Position numbers and translations under genes: made by a program
In this document: in pieces, positions 1 through 12,339 of the stretch
Layout: every line of letters starts with the position of its first letter
How positions within the stretch are numbered: the first letter of the stretch is position 1
DNA from: Setophaga petechia
Taxonomy: Eukaryota; Chordata; Aves; Passeriformes; Parulidae
Length of the DNA stretch: 64,000 nucleotides
NCBI GenBank assembly: GCA_024362935.1
Contig: JANCRA010000003.1
Location: forward strand, 8,050,001-8,114,000
Reading direction: 5' to 3'
Notes under the pieces: generated by a model
Databases searched by the model: none
What the model saw: only the letters and a program-made list of their open reading frames with translations
What the model was told of the DNA's origin: nothing

Positions 1-2898
1 ACAAAGCTCTTGAAATATATTTCAGGGCACAATAATCAACAAGCACATACTCTACCCAGGAAAGTTAATCTATGAAGAGGTAATTCTAGACAGATAATGT
101 TTCTACACAGAAGATATTAGGAATTTCTCAAAGGCAGCTTTTTTGGTGTTATCCACTCAAGACGTAACGAACAAACAGATCCTGATTTTGTCCATGAATG
201 AACGTGTTTGTTTTTCAAGAAATAAATTTATACTTTATACTAAATTTATACTACTTCAAGAAATAAATTTATACTTTATACTTATTGTAAAATAAAGTCA
301 TCCCAAGTGGGAACAAGAAACAGAATTCATCTCAAAAAAATTTTAAAACTACTTTGGGTTGTCTGAATTCTACTGTTTGGTTAAAATAAAGACATTAATT
401 TTAAACACGTGCAATTTTTTATAATGTGAAAATTTGAACCTTTCTTTTCCAGAACTATCTGACTGAAATATATCTAGATTTTAGAAGTTTTTTCCACTTT
501 CCCAAGAAATGCATAAATTTAATTTAGTTTCTTTTAAGAAGGGGTTCAATTGAAATGACAGTTTTCTGGTAGAGAATTATCTGACATATTTTTAGCATTT
601 TGTGTAAGTCCTTTAACTGAAATATCTCAGTTTTCATTCTATGATAGTTATATAGTTTATAAAGAAAATTAGTTTGTATTTATGAAGCACTTAAAGACAG
701 AGAAGATTCATCTCTGAATGGAATTATAAAAAATACTGTGGTAGTCAAAAAGACACCAATGAAATTAAAAGGCACTGCCAGAAATACCCTTAATCATGGA
801 TATAAATTAATATTTAATTTAATGAAATCATCAAAAATTTTGTAGACTTTGTTGTTCAGTGTTATATCAGACAAGCATTATGTGCAAAAATGTCTACACA
901 CCTTTTTCTTCCCTACTTAGAAATGGCATTTAAATTCATCTGTCACTTTATCATCAAGTGATTTGGGACTGCGAGGTGCTTCTGTACTCTGCTTCACACA
1001 GCTTTGGTTTTGACTGTCCTGAGTAATTTTGGATCACCAGCAGAACATATAAAGTTTCTATTTACTCTGTGTCTGAGGTTACTCAGGAGTGGGAACAGCA
1101 GAGATTCCAGCACAGATCTTGTAACACTCTGTGAGCAGCTTCCTCCCCTCTGACAACTGGCTGCTCATCCCTTCTTTTCCCACCCAACTTGACAAAAGGT
1201 CATAATATTCAAGAGGACCATTCCTCTTGTGCCATGGTAACTTTGTTCTCTAAAAGGCTGATGAGTTTTTCCCAAGCCCCATGGAAATCCATGACACATG
1301 CACCAGAGTATCCAAGTATAGAATTGCAACACTGCAGTTACCAGATCACCCTATCCACATGCTCCTTTGGACAAGCCTAATACATTTTTGAGACATGACT
1401 TCCATCTGCAGATCTGCATTGATTCTTCTCCAGTTAAAATCTCTGTCACAGCTGTAACTCCCATCATATTGCCATACTAGGGTAGACTTGTAAAAATATG
1501 CAGTCTTTATCTTCTAAATTATTTGGATACTTACCCTTTGATTCCTCCAAGTATTATTTTGGTTGTTTTTGTCATAGAAAAAGAAGGTAAAAGTGAAAAA
1601 AATACTACTTATTTTTCTGACTAAATAATTAGCACCAGACAGTTCATTAAAGAATACTTGTAATGAAAACCAAATTCCAGAAGTTTATTTTATACAAGGA
1701 AAACAAAATGAAACAAAAAATCATTTAAGGTAAGGTCCTGCATCTCTACTAATTAGTTACTAGCCTGCAACTAAGAAATATTATTGTCTTTATGGGCTCT
1801 CTGATATTATTTTCTGTGTTTTGATTTTCAGATACATACGTATCCAACTTTTGCAGAAAGAAATTAATCTAGGCTTTGGCTCTCACTCAGCTACTTCTGG
1901 CATATACACATCTGAGATCTGTAATAGAATAGGCTGCTTTAGAGACATGCACATTCACATCAGTATCACATTTCTAAATTTCACAACAATCTTCATTTTC
2001 AGGCCTTTATACTTCATACTTTGTGCTGGATTTCCCGATTGTGTCACTTGGCATTTCTGCCTGTGAAGCACTGAATAAAGCGTCGGTAAATTCAGTTGGA
2101 GATTGCCTGCGCTCTTGACATTTTCTGCTGTTGAAAACGTAGCAACAAACAATTCAATTCTGATTTTCAGCTTGCCTTAAACTTACAGAAATGGAGTAAC
2201 TGCTGCCTGTTTCTAATTATTCCTGAAAAGCCAGTAAGAGGCAGTATGAAGTATCACTCAGGAGAATGATTCAGAGAATCTTTAGCCTCGGCTCTTGTTC
2301 TCTGACTGATGACGTTCTCCTTGCTAAACCTGAAGTGTGCTGCCCAGCCCACAGGATGTCCTTAGAGTCTCTTCTGCCCAAAGCACAAAATCACACAGAT
2401 GGAGGTTCAGAGATGGTGAGGATATTATTTTTCTTAGAAATAATAAAAATAAAGAAACAAGTGGCTTAAGGAGGTGTTCTATTGGTAACAGCATCTTCTG
2501 TGGAAAATTGAAATCTCTGCAGCTCATCAATGACATCAGCAGTTACCAAATATTTGAGCTCATCACTGCAACACTCTTATGACAAACATTCAAAACTGGA
2601 TGCCTGTATTTAAATAGGCTCCTGAATCTATAATGATAATGAATTTTTGAGATAGTGTGATGCTTGGACAAGTTGTAGCTCGTACTCATTCACTGAGATT
2701 TGTGGATATCTGTCACTGAGAATTAACAACTTTACTGACATGAGGGAGACTAAATACAGATATAAAAGTTTAACATTAGGCTAAGAAATGTGTTAATATT
2801 TTGACCTATTTCCTAGAAATTTTTCTTTTGTTATCTTAAAAACGCCCAGAGTGAGTAAAGCAATTTTTAAATGTCTTGGCCTGCTAGTTATAGCATCT
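1..2898. other. Intergenic, AT-rich, no gene seen
   Basis: Apart from the direct repeat at 214-281 nothing is recognisable. Open frames are all under 85 codons, overlap one another on both strands and have no familiar motif. On the expected tetrapod gene order this side leads toward PPP2R5C, but no exon of it was recognised. Confidence 0.6.
214..281. repeat. 27-bp identical direct repeat, 41-bp period
   Basis: TTCAAGAAATAAATTTATAC and the next seven bases occur identically at 214-240 and 255-281. Perfect identity in AT-rich DNA suggests a recent slippage or duplication. Confidence 0.9.
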
Positions 2899-3470
2899 TA
2901 GAATCATAGAATTGTTTGGGTTGGAAGGGACTTTAGAGATCATCAAGTTCCAATCCCCCTGCCACTTTCCACTAAACCACATTGCTACAAAAGCCATCCA
3001 ACCTGGTCTTGAATGCTTCCAGGAATGAGGCATCCACAACTTCTCTGGGCAGCCTGCTCCTTTGTCTCACTACCCTCTGGGTAAAGAATATCTTCCTTAT
3101 AACTAATCTTTCCTCTTTTAGTTTAAAACTATTCCCCCTTGTCCTATTTGTGTAAAAAGTTGCACTCCCTCTTTTTTACAAGCACTGTTTAGGTGCTGGA
3201 AGGCCACAATGAATTCTTCCTGGAGCCTTCTCCTCTCCAGGCTGAACAGCCCCAACTCTCTCAGCCTTTCTTTGCAGGAGAGATGCTCCAACACTCTGCT
3301 CCTTTTTGTGGCCCTCTTCTGGACTCACTCTAAGAGGTCCATGTCTTTCTTGTGTTGAGGGCCCCATAGCTGGATGTAGAACCCCAGGTGGGGTCTCATG
3401 AAGGCAGAGTAGAGGGGCAGAACCACCTCCATTGACCTGCTGGCCACACTGCTTTGGGTGCAGCCCAGGA
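2899..3470 (-). mobile_element. CR1 LINE fragment (5'-truncated, minus strand)
   Basis: The plus strand starts with AGAATCATAGAATTG and GGGTTGGAAGGGAC, the complement of the CR1 3' terminus. It runs through recognisable CR1 blocks (CTTCTCTGGGCAGCCTG, CTCTCCAGGCTGAACAGCCCC, GGTGGGGTCTCATGAAGGCAGAG) to CAGCCCAGGA. The element is therefore in minus orientation and truncated at its 5' end, as most avian CR1 copies are. It covers only the end of ORF2 and the 3' UTR and is not mobile. Confidence 0.93.
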
Positions 3471-5380
3471 GTTAAAAACTTACTCCAAATTTTAGTATTG
3501 GTACAATCAAATAAAAAAATTGGTCAAGATTTCTTGGAGACACTCAGAGTAGAAGCAAAATCCTACCAAAATGAAAAACAAGTTTATTGCATTTCCACAC
3601 CTTTTGGTATGAGGCAGTGAGACAGAAAAGCCCTGTATGAGTAGGATGTAAAATGAGCAGTTTCAGTATGATTGTGTTTTATTTTATGCAGACAAATAAA
3701 TATATGAGTAAACGTGTCTAACTGTGACTCTTGAGGAGTCTTGATCACTCGTAGCTTCCTGGCTTGCTGCATTAATGCTACTATTTAATATGGATTCTTT
3801 TCTGTCTCGTTTAACACTGTTCTCACCTTTTCTTAAGTAAATCTCACTCATCCTACCTCCATTTCTCAATGATGTGTTTATTTTCACAGTTCTCTCAACC
3901 ATCTCTTGCACAGGCAATCTCACTGACCATTTTTCAGTAACTTTTGAGACCTAAGTATGTACTTTCTTCACATGATCAGCTGGTAATTTAGAATCTAGGT
4001 CTCTTCATCCTCTTATTTTCTGGCAGCTTTGTCTAAAAACTATCATGGGGCAGCCAGCCATCCTCAAGTGCTTCATGCAAAAGCTGATCTCTACAGAACT
4101 CAGATAACTGTTGTCTTTAGGGATCTTCTTTTTTGAACACTCATTGTCCAGTGTTATGTGCTTACCTTAAGGTATATTTATTCAGTGTGTCACATGAGCA
4201 CAGCAGATAACAGCAATTTGTGGAACTTCAGTCCTAAGATGCAAATGACTCTTTCATAATAGAAGCTGCCTCATCCTCGTGCTGAAAAAAAAAAAAAAGC
4301 CAAAAAAAATGGAGCAAGCATTGAAACACAATAACTTTACTATAGCTTAGTAACTTGGGTTCTTTTTTCTAATTAAAATGGAAAGTTCTTCAAACAGTAG
4401 AAAAAAGATTTATGTTTTTCTTATCAGGGATAGTATTTACAACTACAGCTCATGAAGATAACCATCTCCTCTGTTAAAATGCCTTTTTTTGAAATCACTG
4501 CCAGAAGCAGGCATAAATTCTCCCCTTTCTACAGCTGGACTAGTGATTTCTGTGTTGCCTCTGACATACCAGACACATGGCATTGCTGGGATTTAGATAA
4601 GATTAAAATATGGCTTAGACCTGATATTTCTTTGTTAGTTTTACAGTAGAGCATATAATTTTTTTAAAGTATAAACCTGAATAAAACTGTCCCATAAAGA
4701 AAGTTCTCAAATGGTCAAGGCTCAATGTCCCTCCATCCTTTTTACAGGAAGAAAAATGACTAAAACTTGAAGTCAGACTCTGGCATGGTTGAATACCATA
4801 TGCCTGCACTATTGAGAGACTGGAGCAGAGTATCTGGAGAAAGATGAGAGAGTGTGGGTGGCAATAGAAAAAACAACCACGACTGTAAGTTAGCAAGATA
4901 ATATCCTTACTTTCTTCTGTGGGTCTCAAGAGTGATTAAAAAAACATTGGTGTTTTAAAAATATTGCTGAGGACTACAGTGTGACTCATAATGCTTCAGA
5001 GAATGGAATTCTTGGAAGTTTCAATGTAATGCCAGATTTTAGAATGGAGGGCAGCAGAGCTGCAGAGAAGTAACATGAGGCTATGTTGATGGGGAAAGAA
5101 CATTTCTGAGGAAATTCAAGTGAGAGAGGGAGAGAAATGAAAAGAATGGGCCTGGGGAGATATGACAAGACCATTACTTATACTGAGAGCTGTTGCTTGC
5201 ACTGATGGGAATGTTTCACTGCTTTTTGAGGTTTTATTGGCCAGCACGCCTGCCTACACAACGCTTGGTCATATGCACAGCAGGGGAAGATAAGTAACCA
5301 TGTTGACCAGTCAGACAATAAAGCAATTACAAGTGAGTCCAAAACTTATCCTAGAACTGACCTTAAAGTTTTAGATAAAC

Positions 5381-5468
5381 CCTTTCTTCTTTTTCTTTTC
5401 TTCTTTTTCCTTTTCTTTTTCTTTTTTTCCCCCTTTTTTCTTTGTTTTGTTTTGTTTTGTTTTGTTTG
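5381..5468. repeat. Polypyrimidine tract grading into (TTTTG)n
   Basis: About 60 bp of pure pyrimidine (CTTTTT units) leads into five or so TTTTG units. It is a simple-sequence repeat. Confidence 0.9.
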
Positions 5469-8400
5469 GAGTGTGTGTAAATTTCTGGTGAGGTAAGTAC
5501 TTTTATGAGGGAATGCATTGGTTAAATGTTGGGAAGCTTTCTCAAGTCAGAATAGTCTTTCTGGTCAGAATAAAACAAAGAAGAATGTTGGTCATCTGGA
5601 ATTAAATAGTAGCCTCACAGTTATGGCATGTACCTGATATTTTGCTTAATACTGTAACACAGCTGTTTTATATCCTCAGTAAGCAGCTTTGTTAGGAAAA
5701 TGAACAGTCTTTCTCCAACCATTTGCCACAAGTGCTGACCAGTACCTCTTCCCTTAAAGTTCCAAGAAAATGGTTTCTGTATTTCACAGGCTATGACATT
5801 GTCCAGGTTATGGAATTTCCAGGTTCAGATCCATGGACATAGGCTGGGCTTGTACCAGAATATCTTCCTTTAAGTGAGTGTCCTCACCATCTGGCAGCTG
5901 AGGTAGGGTTGAGTTCTCCTTATTGCTTATATTGGAAGCCTAAATGCTGAAATGTAGGCTTTTTATTTATTATTTTTAAGAGCATTCTTATAATCTAGGT
6001 CTCTCCTATAAACTGTAGTTTGTGCATATCATTAAATACATTAAATAAAAGGTGTTTGTTCAGAGTTCTGAAAATGTGTCAATGGCTTAAACATAGATAA
6101 TGCTGCTGTCTAATTAGAAATTTTGTATATCTCATAAACATTTAATGATTATTTGTCTGATAATTCACATCTAAAAAACGCCATTACTTGATATTTGATA
6201 TTTACTTTGATATTTGATATTTCCTGTCTGAAAAAAAAAAAGCCTTATGATCAGCAGGGGAGAAAATATGACACCATTCATATAAGTGACAGTTCTATAT
6301 TACAGTCAAATAAATATCCTAAGTGAACAATTAGTTGATACATTCTTGGCTGAGATTCTTCATGTAATTTGATTGATGAAGTGTTTGCATAAATTAACTG
6401 ATCAGTTAATTTTTAACCAGTTCATGAACAATTCCTGAACAGGAAGAGACATTACAGACCAGGGAATTTGAATAATGTGTATATTAGTTCACTTGAAAAA
6501 CTGGAAAATGTATATTTTTGAGTTGGCCAAAATGGAAAATGAATTTCTTTTTTCTGGAAAATTTAATCTAGCTTCATTTAGAAATGAAACATCTTAAATG
6601 AAAAAGGTGGTCTATTATGAAAATGAGCATAAGGTGTTTTGTTTTAATTTTAATGTTTTTATGTTATAATGGATTCTTGGTGGACTTACATTGCAGTTTT
6701 CAGATGAATGACACATGGATTTTAACCAGGTTGAACTAACAATTGGGTGGATAAAAATTTTTATTAAATATTTTTCCAGATTTCCTGGGCTTATGATCTA
6801 CCAATTCCATCATTTCCCAAAGCAGTGAACTGAGAAATGTTTATTCATTATGGGGTTAGTGCAACTATTCCCTGTCATCCAGTAAATTCCATAATATGTG
6901 AACATAGCCAGACTGCTACAATCTCAGAGTCAGCAGTAAAATCTACAATGCATGATGATAGTAGGTTCACAAATATACAGGACTTTGGATAGAATGAAAA
7001 AATGCACCAAAAAGTTGAGTAAACAGCAGCAAGTCAATCTGCATCTTCTCAGTTTGTGTAGGAGAGATAAGTCAGAGCTTGGAAATGTTTTCTGTTATGC
7101 GCATTAATGGATGTACAACTCATCCAATCACTCAGGAGCTAATACTGCACTTTTCTGTTCTATGCATAAAAAATGTCATACCAAATGACTCTGAGTGGTA
7201 TCCATAATGATGAATTTACAGCCATCAGTAAGAAGACTTCTCCGATTGTCTTCATTAAAGTAGCAGATGATTATGATCCCATCCACTTGGCCTTATTAAG
7301 AAGAACAGCACACAAGGCAATCATACCCTTGGGTGTCTTTTGACTTGCTCAAAAGTATGACTTAAGTGTTGATTTCTTCTCCAAAAAACCCCAAATTCCA
7401 TTTTGCAATGATGACACATCCATTGTCTAAAAACGAATGACATGGGAATTGCAAAGAATGCCCTGATTTCTCACCTGGTAGCAAAAATAGCCCCAGGTTT
7501 CAGAGACAGTATTTTTCTGTGCATGTCTGTCAGCTGTCAGTGCTGGGCATGGGAAGGGATAATCTTCTCCCTCTGCTCATTGTCCCACAGTTTGGCCCTT
7601 ATCTCAGGAATTTGTAGTGCGGTGCTGTGGTCCCTCTCAGAGCCCTCAGTGGCTTCTTCCCCATTGTCCAGCCCCTGAACCACTGCCCTGCTGCATTGAG
7701 CAAGAGGGGCTTGACAGATCTAGGAATGAACTGTGAGTCAGTGGGCACACTCATTAACTGGAAAGACAGAATGAACTCTGATTTTCCTTTTTGTCAAGTC
7801 TCTTTTCTTGGGATTAGATTTATTACCAAACCAGAAGATTTCAAAGTGATTTCATAGTGACACAGAATATGTGGCAAAAGAAAAAATATCTATCCAGCTT
7901 CCAGCAGTGGCTGCAGGAAGTGCTAATATACATCTTTCTGGTTAGCTTCCTACCCAGCTTTAGAAAACAGATGTACTTCTAAGGTATGTATCAATTTGTT
8001 TCAGTTCTACTCGTAAATCACTATGGAGCTCCTCCAAACCTGTCTTTGTGTTCATGAAAAGGCAGCCGAAGATTTTTACTAAGTTAGTAAAAAAACCTGA
8101 AATGCAAGATCCATGACATTTCTTCCTCAATCTGCTCTTTTTTCTTTCATTTTGTTCCTCCCAATAGATAACTTCTGGAATTTATTATGGCTGAATGAAT
8201 CAACTGAAAACATCTCATGGGAATAGGAGAGGTCTGGACGGTCAGTTCTGGGGAACAGTTCCAAATTCTTCTGTTGCATTTGCTTACCATACTTTTGCTC
8301 TATCAGGTAGATAGAACAACTGACTCAGTTTGATGTCATGGTAGATTATTTAGTATCAAAAATACTTTAGTCAACTAAACACTGACAGAAATGCACACAG

Positions 8401-8986
8401 ATCTGCATGAACATCAAATAAACTAGAACCCAACATAATAATTCCAGTGGTATGCCTTCTAGAGAAGGCAATACACAGTTAAATGATTAAATGAAATAGA
8501 GGGAACTAGACAACTGAGTTTCATCTAATCTCTCTTCAATTTCCCCAAAGCTGTTTGTTATTCACCATGCAATGGATGTGTTCCACTACTGAGTGAGAAT
8601 ACACAGAAATTAACTTAGTCATTTAAAAAATGTTTTGTATATTCATCACTTCTTGAAATAACTATTTTATTCTATAAAATGCCCAACTCTCTGCCTCTCC
8701 CTTTCCGATGTTCCAAATACACTTTGGGCTAATTTTGATCTCTGCAATTGTATGTGTCTGTGTGTTGGTGGCACAGTATGTTCTTTATGTCCATGTGCTG
8801 CAAATCTGCTTGACAGCAGCTTTGCACCCTATTTTTTCCTGATTGTCCTTCATCACAAATGGAAAATTATCAAATAAACAATATTTTTTTTCTTGCATGT
8901 AATTGTGCAACTTCCAGAATTTCTTCAGCTTCAGTCCCATAGATTTTTGATGGTCACTTCCAATAGACCAATTCTTAAAAGTCATA

Positions 8987-9001
8987 ATATATATATATAT
9001 T
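8987..9001. repeat. Short (AT)n run
   Basis: About seven AT units within AT-rich intergenic sequence. Confidence 0.85.
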
Positions 9002-9343
9002 AAAACATTATCTGTAACTTAATGCAATGTATTTTTAATAAACATATATTTAAAAAAAGTATCCAGATGCTATAATTTTTTTTTTATTCTTAGGAATTAT
9101 TCTCACTATCAAGTCTTTGGCACTAATGATATCTTTGGTATAATTATGCTTGCAAAGTTATATGAACTCATATAAAGCTCTGGAAGATGTTTCAACACAA
9201 AGTTTTTAAAATTTATGATACTTGAAGTGAGGTTCTATGCAATGACACCTCATTGTATTTCTGTAAGGTGGTACGTAATTTGAGAAATTGTGCCTGACAA
9301 CCTGTAGTGATTAGATAACTATACTGAATTTTTGTCATTGCAA

Positions 9344-9483
9344 GGGATTAGCTCAGCTGGTTAGAGCGTGGTACTGATAATGCCAGAGTTGTGGGTTTCA
9401 TCCCCATATGGGCCATTCATATAACAGTTGAACTTGGTAATCTCTGTGGGTCCCTTCCAGCTCAGAATATGCTGTGATTCTGA
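9344..9483 (+). mobile_element. tRNA-Ile-derived SINE with CR1-type tail (TguSINE1-like)
   Basis: The first ~72 bp match a tRNA-Ile in order: A-box region TTAGCTCAGCTGGTTAGAGC, anticodon stem TGGTA/TGCCA with anticodon GAT at 9376-9378, and a degraded T arm ending in GGGCCA. The next ~60 bp match the 3' end of CR1 (TCTCTGTGGGTCCCTTCCAG through GTGATTCTG). A tRNA-Ile head joined to a CR1 tail is the structure of TguSINE1, a retroposon of passerine birds mobilised by CR1 machinery. Mutations in the T arm and acceptor stem argue against a working tRNA gene. Confidence 0.85.
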
Positions 9484-12242
9484 ATATATACCCTGATTGA
9501 CTCTTCGGGCAAGAAAATCAAGATGTAAGAAAAATAGAAATATGACCCTAAAATTCCAGCCTGGGATGACTTGGAACGGAATGTGAAAATCTCATCAAAT
9601 GCAGACCACTAAAGCACTAGATGCTTTATAAACCTAAGATGGTGAGAAGATGGGCATAAAAGAATGAAAGCTTTTTCATGGTCCTTACCCTCATTGCTAG
9701 GGGTTTCAGTAAAATCCAAATCTGTTTATAATTTTCCATGGTGCCCATTGCTTTATAATGAATAATGGAATGCTCTTCTGCTGGGAGCTATGTGCCAGTT
9801 CATTCTTGGAAATTCCAGTAAGAAATGCAGCTCTTGGATACTTTTATCAGACTTTCAGGGATCACCTTCGTGTTGGGGTAATTCTGGCCACTGGGGGTTT
9901 CTGCAGGGGGTTGAGCTACCTTACCCCATATGGCTGTGTCCTAAAGGTCCTTTCCAGATGGAGGACATTTATTACTTGAAAGGAAATGGAAGCAAATGCT
10001 TCCATGAGCAAAGTAAGGACGGAGCTATTGATTTGCCAAAGAGGGATGAAACAACATACAGACCTGATCTAAGATTGACTGGCACAGGAACTCCATGGAC
10101 CAGAATGAAGGAGCCTTACTTTTGAGGGCACAAGCCCTGAGAAGGATTCTCATGGAAAACATACTGGCTGAAGGATTTTAACCTGGTCCTGTATTGCATT
10201 TTCACTTAGGAAGTACTGAATACTGTTCACAATTCTAGTTAAGATGCTTTTGGCCATTAACTGTTAGTGCATTCACCAGTGTCAACCACTTCCAAAATCT
10301 CTGAAGCAGCAGGTGGAAGGCTGAGAAGATGAGAAATACATGTTAGTCAATTAAGTGGAGGTCATAAATGAACCCCTTTTCAAGAGGCATCATCAAACTT
10401 TTGCCTGAAAAGACAAATTTGCAAAGAGGGAAGCAGGTGTCAAATTCCCTTTTGGCAGCTGGATCTTAAAAGCAATTAGAATGAAAAGCTACCTGATCTA
10501 AAGCTCAAGACACCAGGAGGATCTGCCTTAACAAGTGGAAGGAAACACATATTGATGGGGTTTACAGCTCTCATGCTGTAGGGAGGATGCAGAATGGTGA
10601 GGAAATGTGCTGACATGCCTAAATTGTGGCAGGATGTGGGACCCTGGCACTGGCAGTGAGGAGGAACTTGAGAATGATTTTTGAGCTCTATATGCAAACA
10701 GCTGTCTGTCTTCCACAGCATGCTGTAGAAAAATAGAGGTTTTGAACCATTAGAAAAGCAAAGGAAGCGCAATAGCCCAGATTTTCATCATAATTACACC
10801 CAGGTGGTTCTGAAGTGACTACACCCGTGTCATTGAAGTTCCACCAGTGCAAAACTTGTGTGAGAACTGAATCAAGCTCTTTGTTTTCCAGCATTTGTGT
10901 ACCAAAAGAGTACTCTAACAGCTCTTAGTAAATAATAAATTAATAATGATATGATGATCTCCCTTATGACTGGAAGAAGTACAGAGAAATAAGTGTCTGA
11001 GTAAGAATTTTCTCGCAAGACTATTTGAATGTGTCATTTGTATTGAGTATAGGATGCTTTGCTGGACTAATTTTAATTTCTATTAATTTCTAAAATTTTA
11101 ATTTCTAAAATTTTTATTTCAAACATCAGAAACATCCAATATAGTCAGGTAGTGTGTGGTGAACAATAGAAAGACTACAACATATAGGTCACAGTTCAAA
11201 TGAGCAAGACCTTTGGTCTTTGCCTGGCAAAGTACCTTTAAATCCCCAGCAGAAAGTAGTAATGAAAACAACTAATGAAGGCAAGTGCTTTTTCTGTCTC
11301 CCTGCTGTAAATCAAATAAGATTTTAGTAGTTGGTTTCATTTGTGTTTCCCCATTTGTGTCTCAGAATACACCAGATTGCAATGTTACATCACATTTTTA
11401 ATGACTGGAACCATGTCCTGAGATCCCCCTCTGACCACACCACAACTTCCTTCTTTCCTTTCTCCTCCTGGCTAGAGGACTGTATGTAATTATGATGAGG
11501 ACATAATTCAATTAATTATTGACAGAACATGTAATTGCCACTCAGATCTCTCTCTGATAAATCTCTCTGCACTCTCTGACTTCTGTTTGTAGTGCACTAG
11601 GGAGGTGGAAAGGCACTAAAAATGCGTTTTAAAGATAGGACGTTTCTCAATCCTTTGTATCAGTCGGGGAGGCTTCTGCCGCCCGGGGCTCTTTAGATGT
11701 ACAGCGTATTGTTCTCGTCTGTGCTAAACAAGTATCCCCGAGAAAGCTCAGTGGGATGGAGGCTTATGATTCATTTTAAGTGGAGGTTATAATAGAAGCA
11801 GATAACTTTGATTTGTGCAAAGGAAAAGTGTGATCTCTTTCAGGGATTCCAGGAATTCATAGCAAATTTTTCTTCTGTTGCTGATTAAAGAGAAAGTGAT
11901 AAATAAAATCTCTGTGTTCGCTTTAAAGGAGGAATGTAGCTTTAGAAAGCTGGCTTATTTAGGGAAAAAAAAAATCCTGACCTCATATAGCCTTTGACCA
12001 AGATCTGCTAGTAGTAGAGAGTAAAGATGAGGCTGTTTCTGTTATTATTAAAGCCCACAGTGACCATTTCTGTCTGTATGACCGGAAAATGTCCTGGGGG
12101 CCAGGCCGGGGTGGGGATGTGCCCGGGTCTTGCCGTAACTTCGGAATTACAACTAAAGCCTGCCAAAAGCGGATAAAGGAAAGAGATAACGAGGTGAGAA
12201 AGGGAAGAATGGCTTTATTGTAAAGTCAGGAAAACTAAGCTG
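9484..12242. other. Intergenic, possible conserved block near its right end
   Basis: No gene or recognisable repeat was seen. The stretch from about 11480 to 12070 has a mixed, non-repetitive composition with homeodomain-like cores (CAATTAATTATTG near 11509-11521) and a GATA motif. It could be a conserved regulatory element of DIO3; this is inference only. Confidence 0.4.
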
Positions 12243-12299
12243 TTAAAAAAAAAAAAAAAAGAAAAAAGAAAGAAAAAAGAAAGAAAAAAAAGAAAAAAG
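12243..12299. repeat. A-rich low-complexity tract
   Basis: An A run is followed by AAAGAAAAAAG-type units and ends exactly where CpG-rich DNA begins. No retroposon body was recognised on either side, so it is listed only as low complexity. Confidence 0.9.
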
Positions 12300-12339
12300 C
12301 AATCGCGTACACAGTCTGCCCTTGTAGCCGAGAGAGGAG

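Larger units (their letters stand above)
3471..9343. other. Intergenic, AT-rich, no gene seen
   Basis: Only simple sequence was recognised: an A run near 4264-4277, the pyrimidine tract at 5.4 kb, a small TTGATATTTGATATTT duplication near 6188-6222 and (AT)n at 8987. The longest open frame is 104 codons (4615-4929, minus) and is unlike any known protein. Confidence 0.6.

Noticed and set aside
3176..3367. Small minus-strand gene
   Set aside because: It lies wholly within a CR1 fragment.
9344..9416. Functional tRNA-Ile gene
   Set aside because: T arm and acceptor are degraded and the sequence runs directly into a CR1 tail, so it is a SINE.
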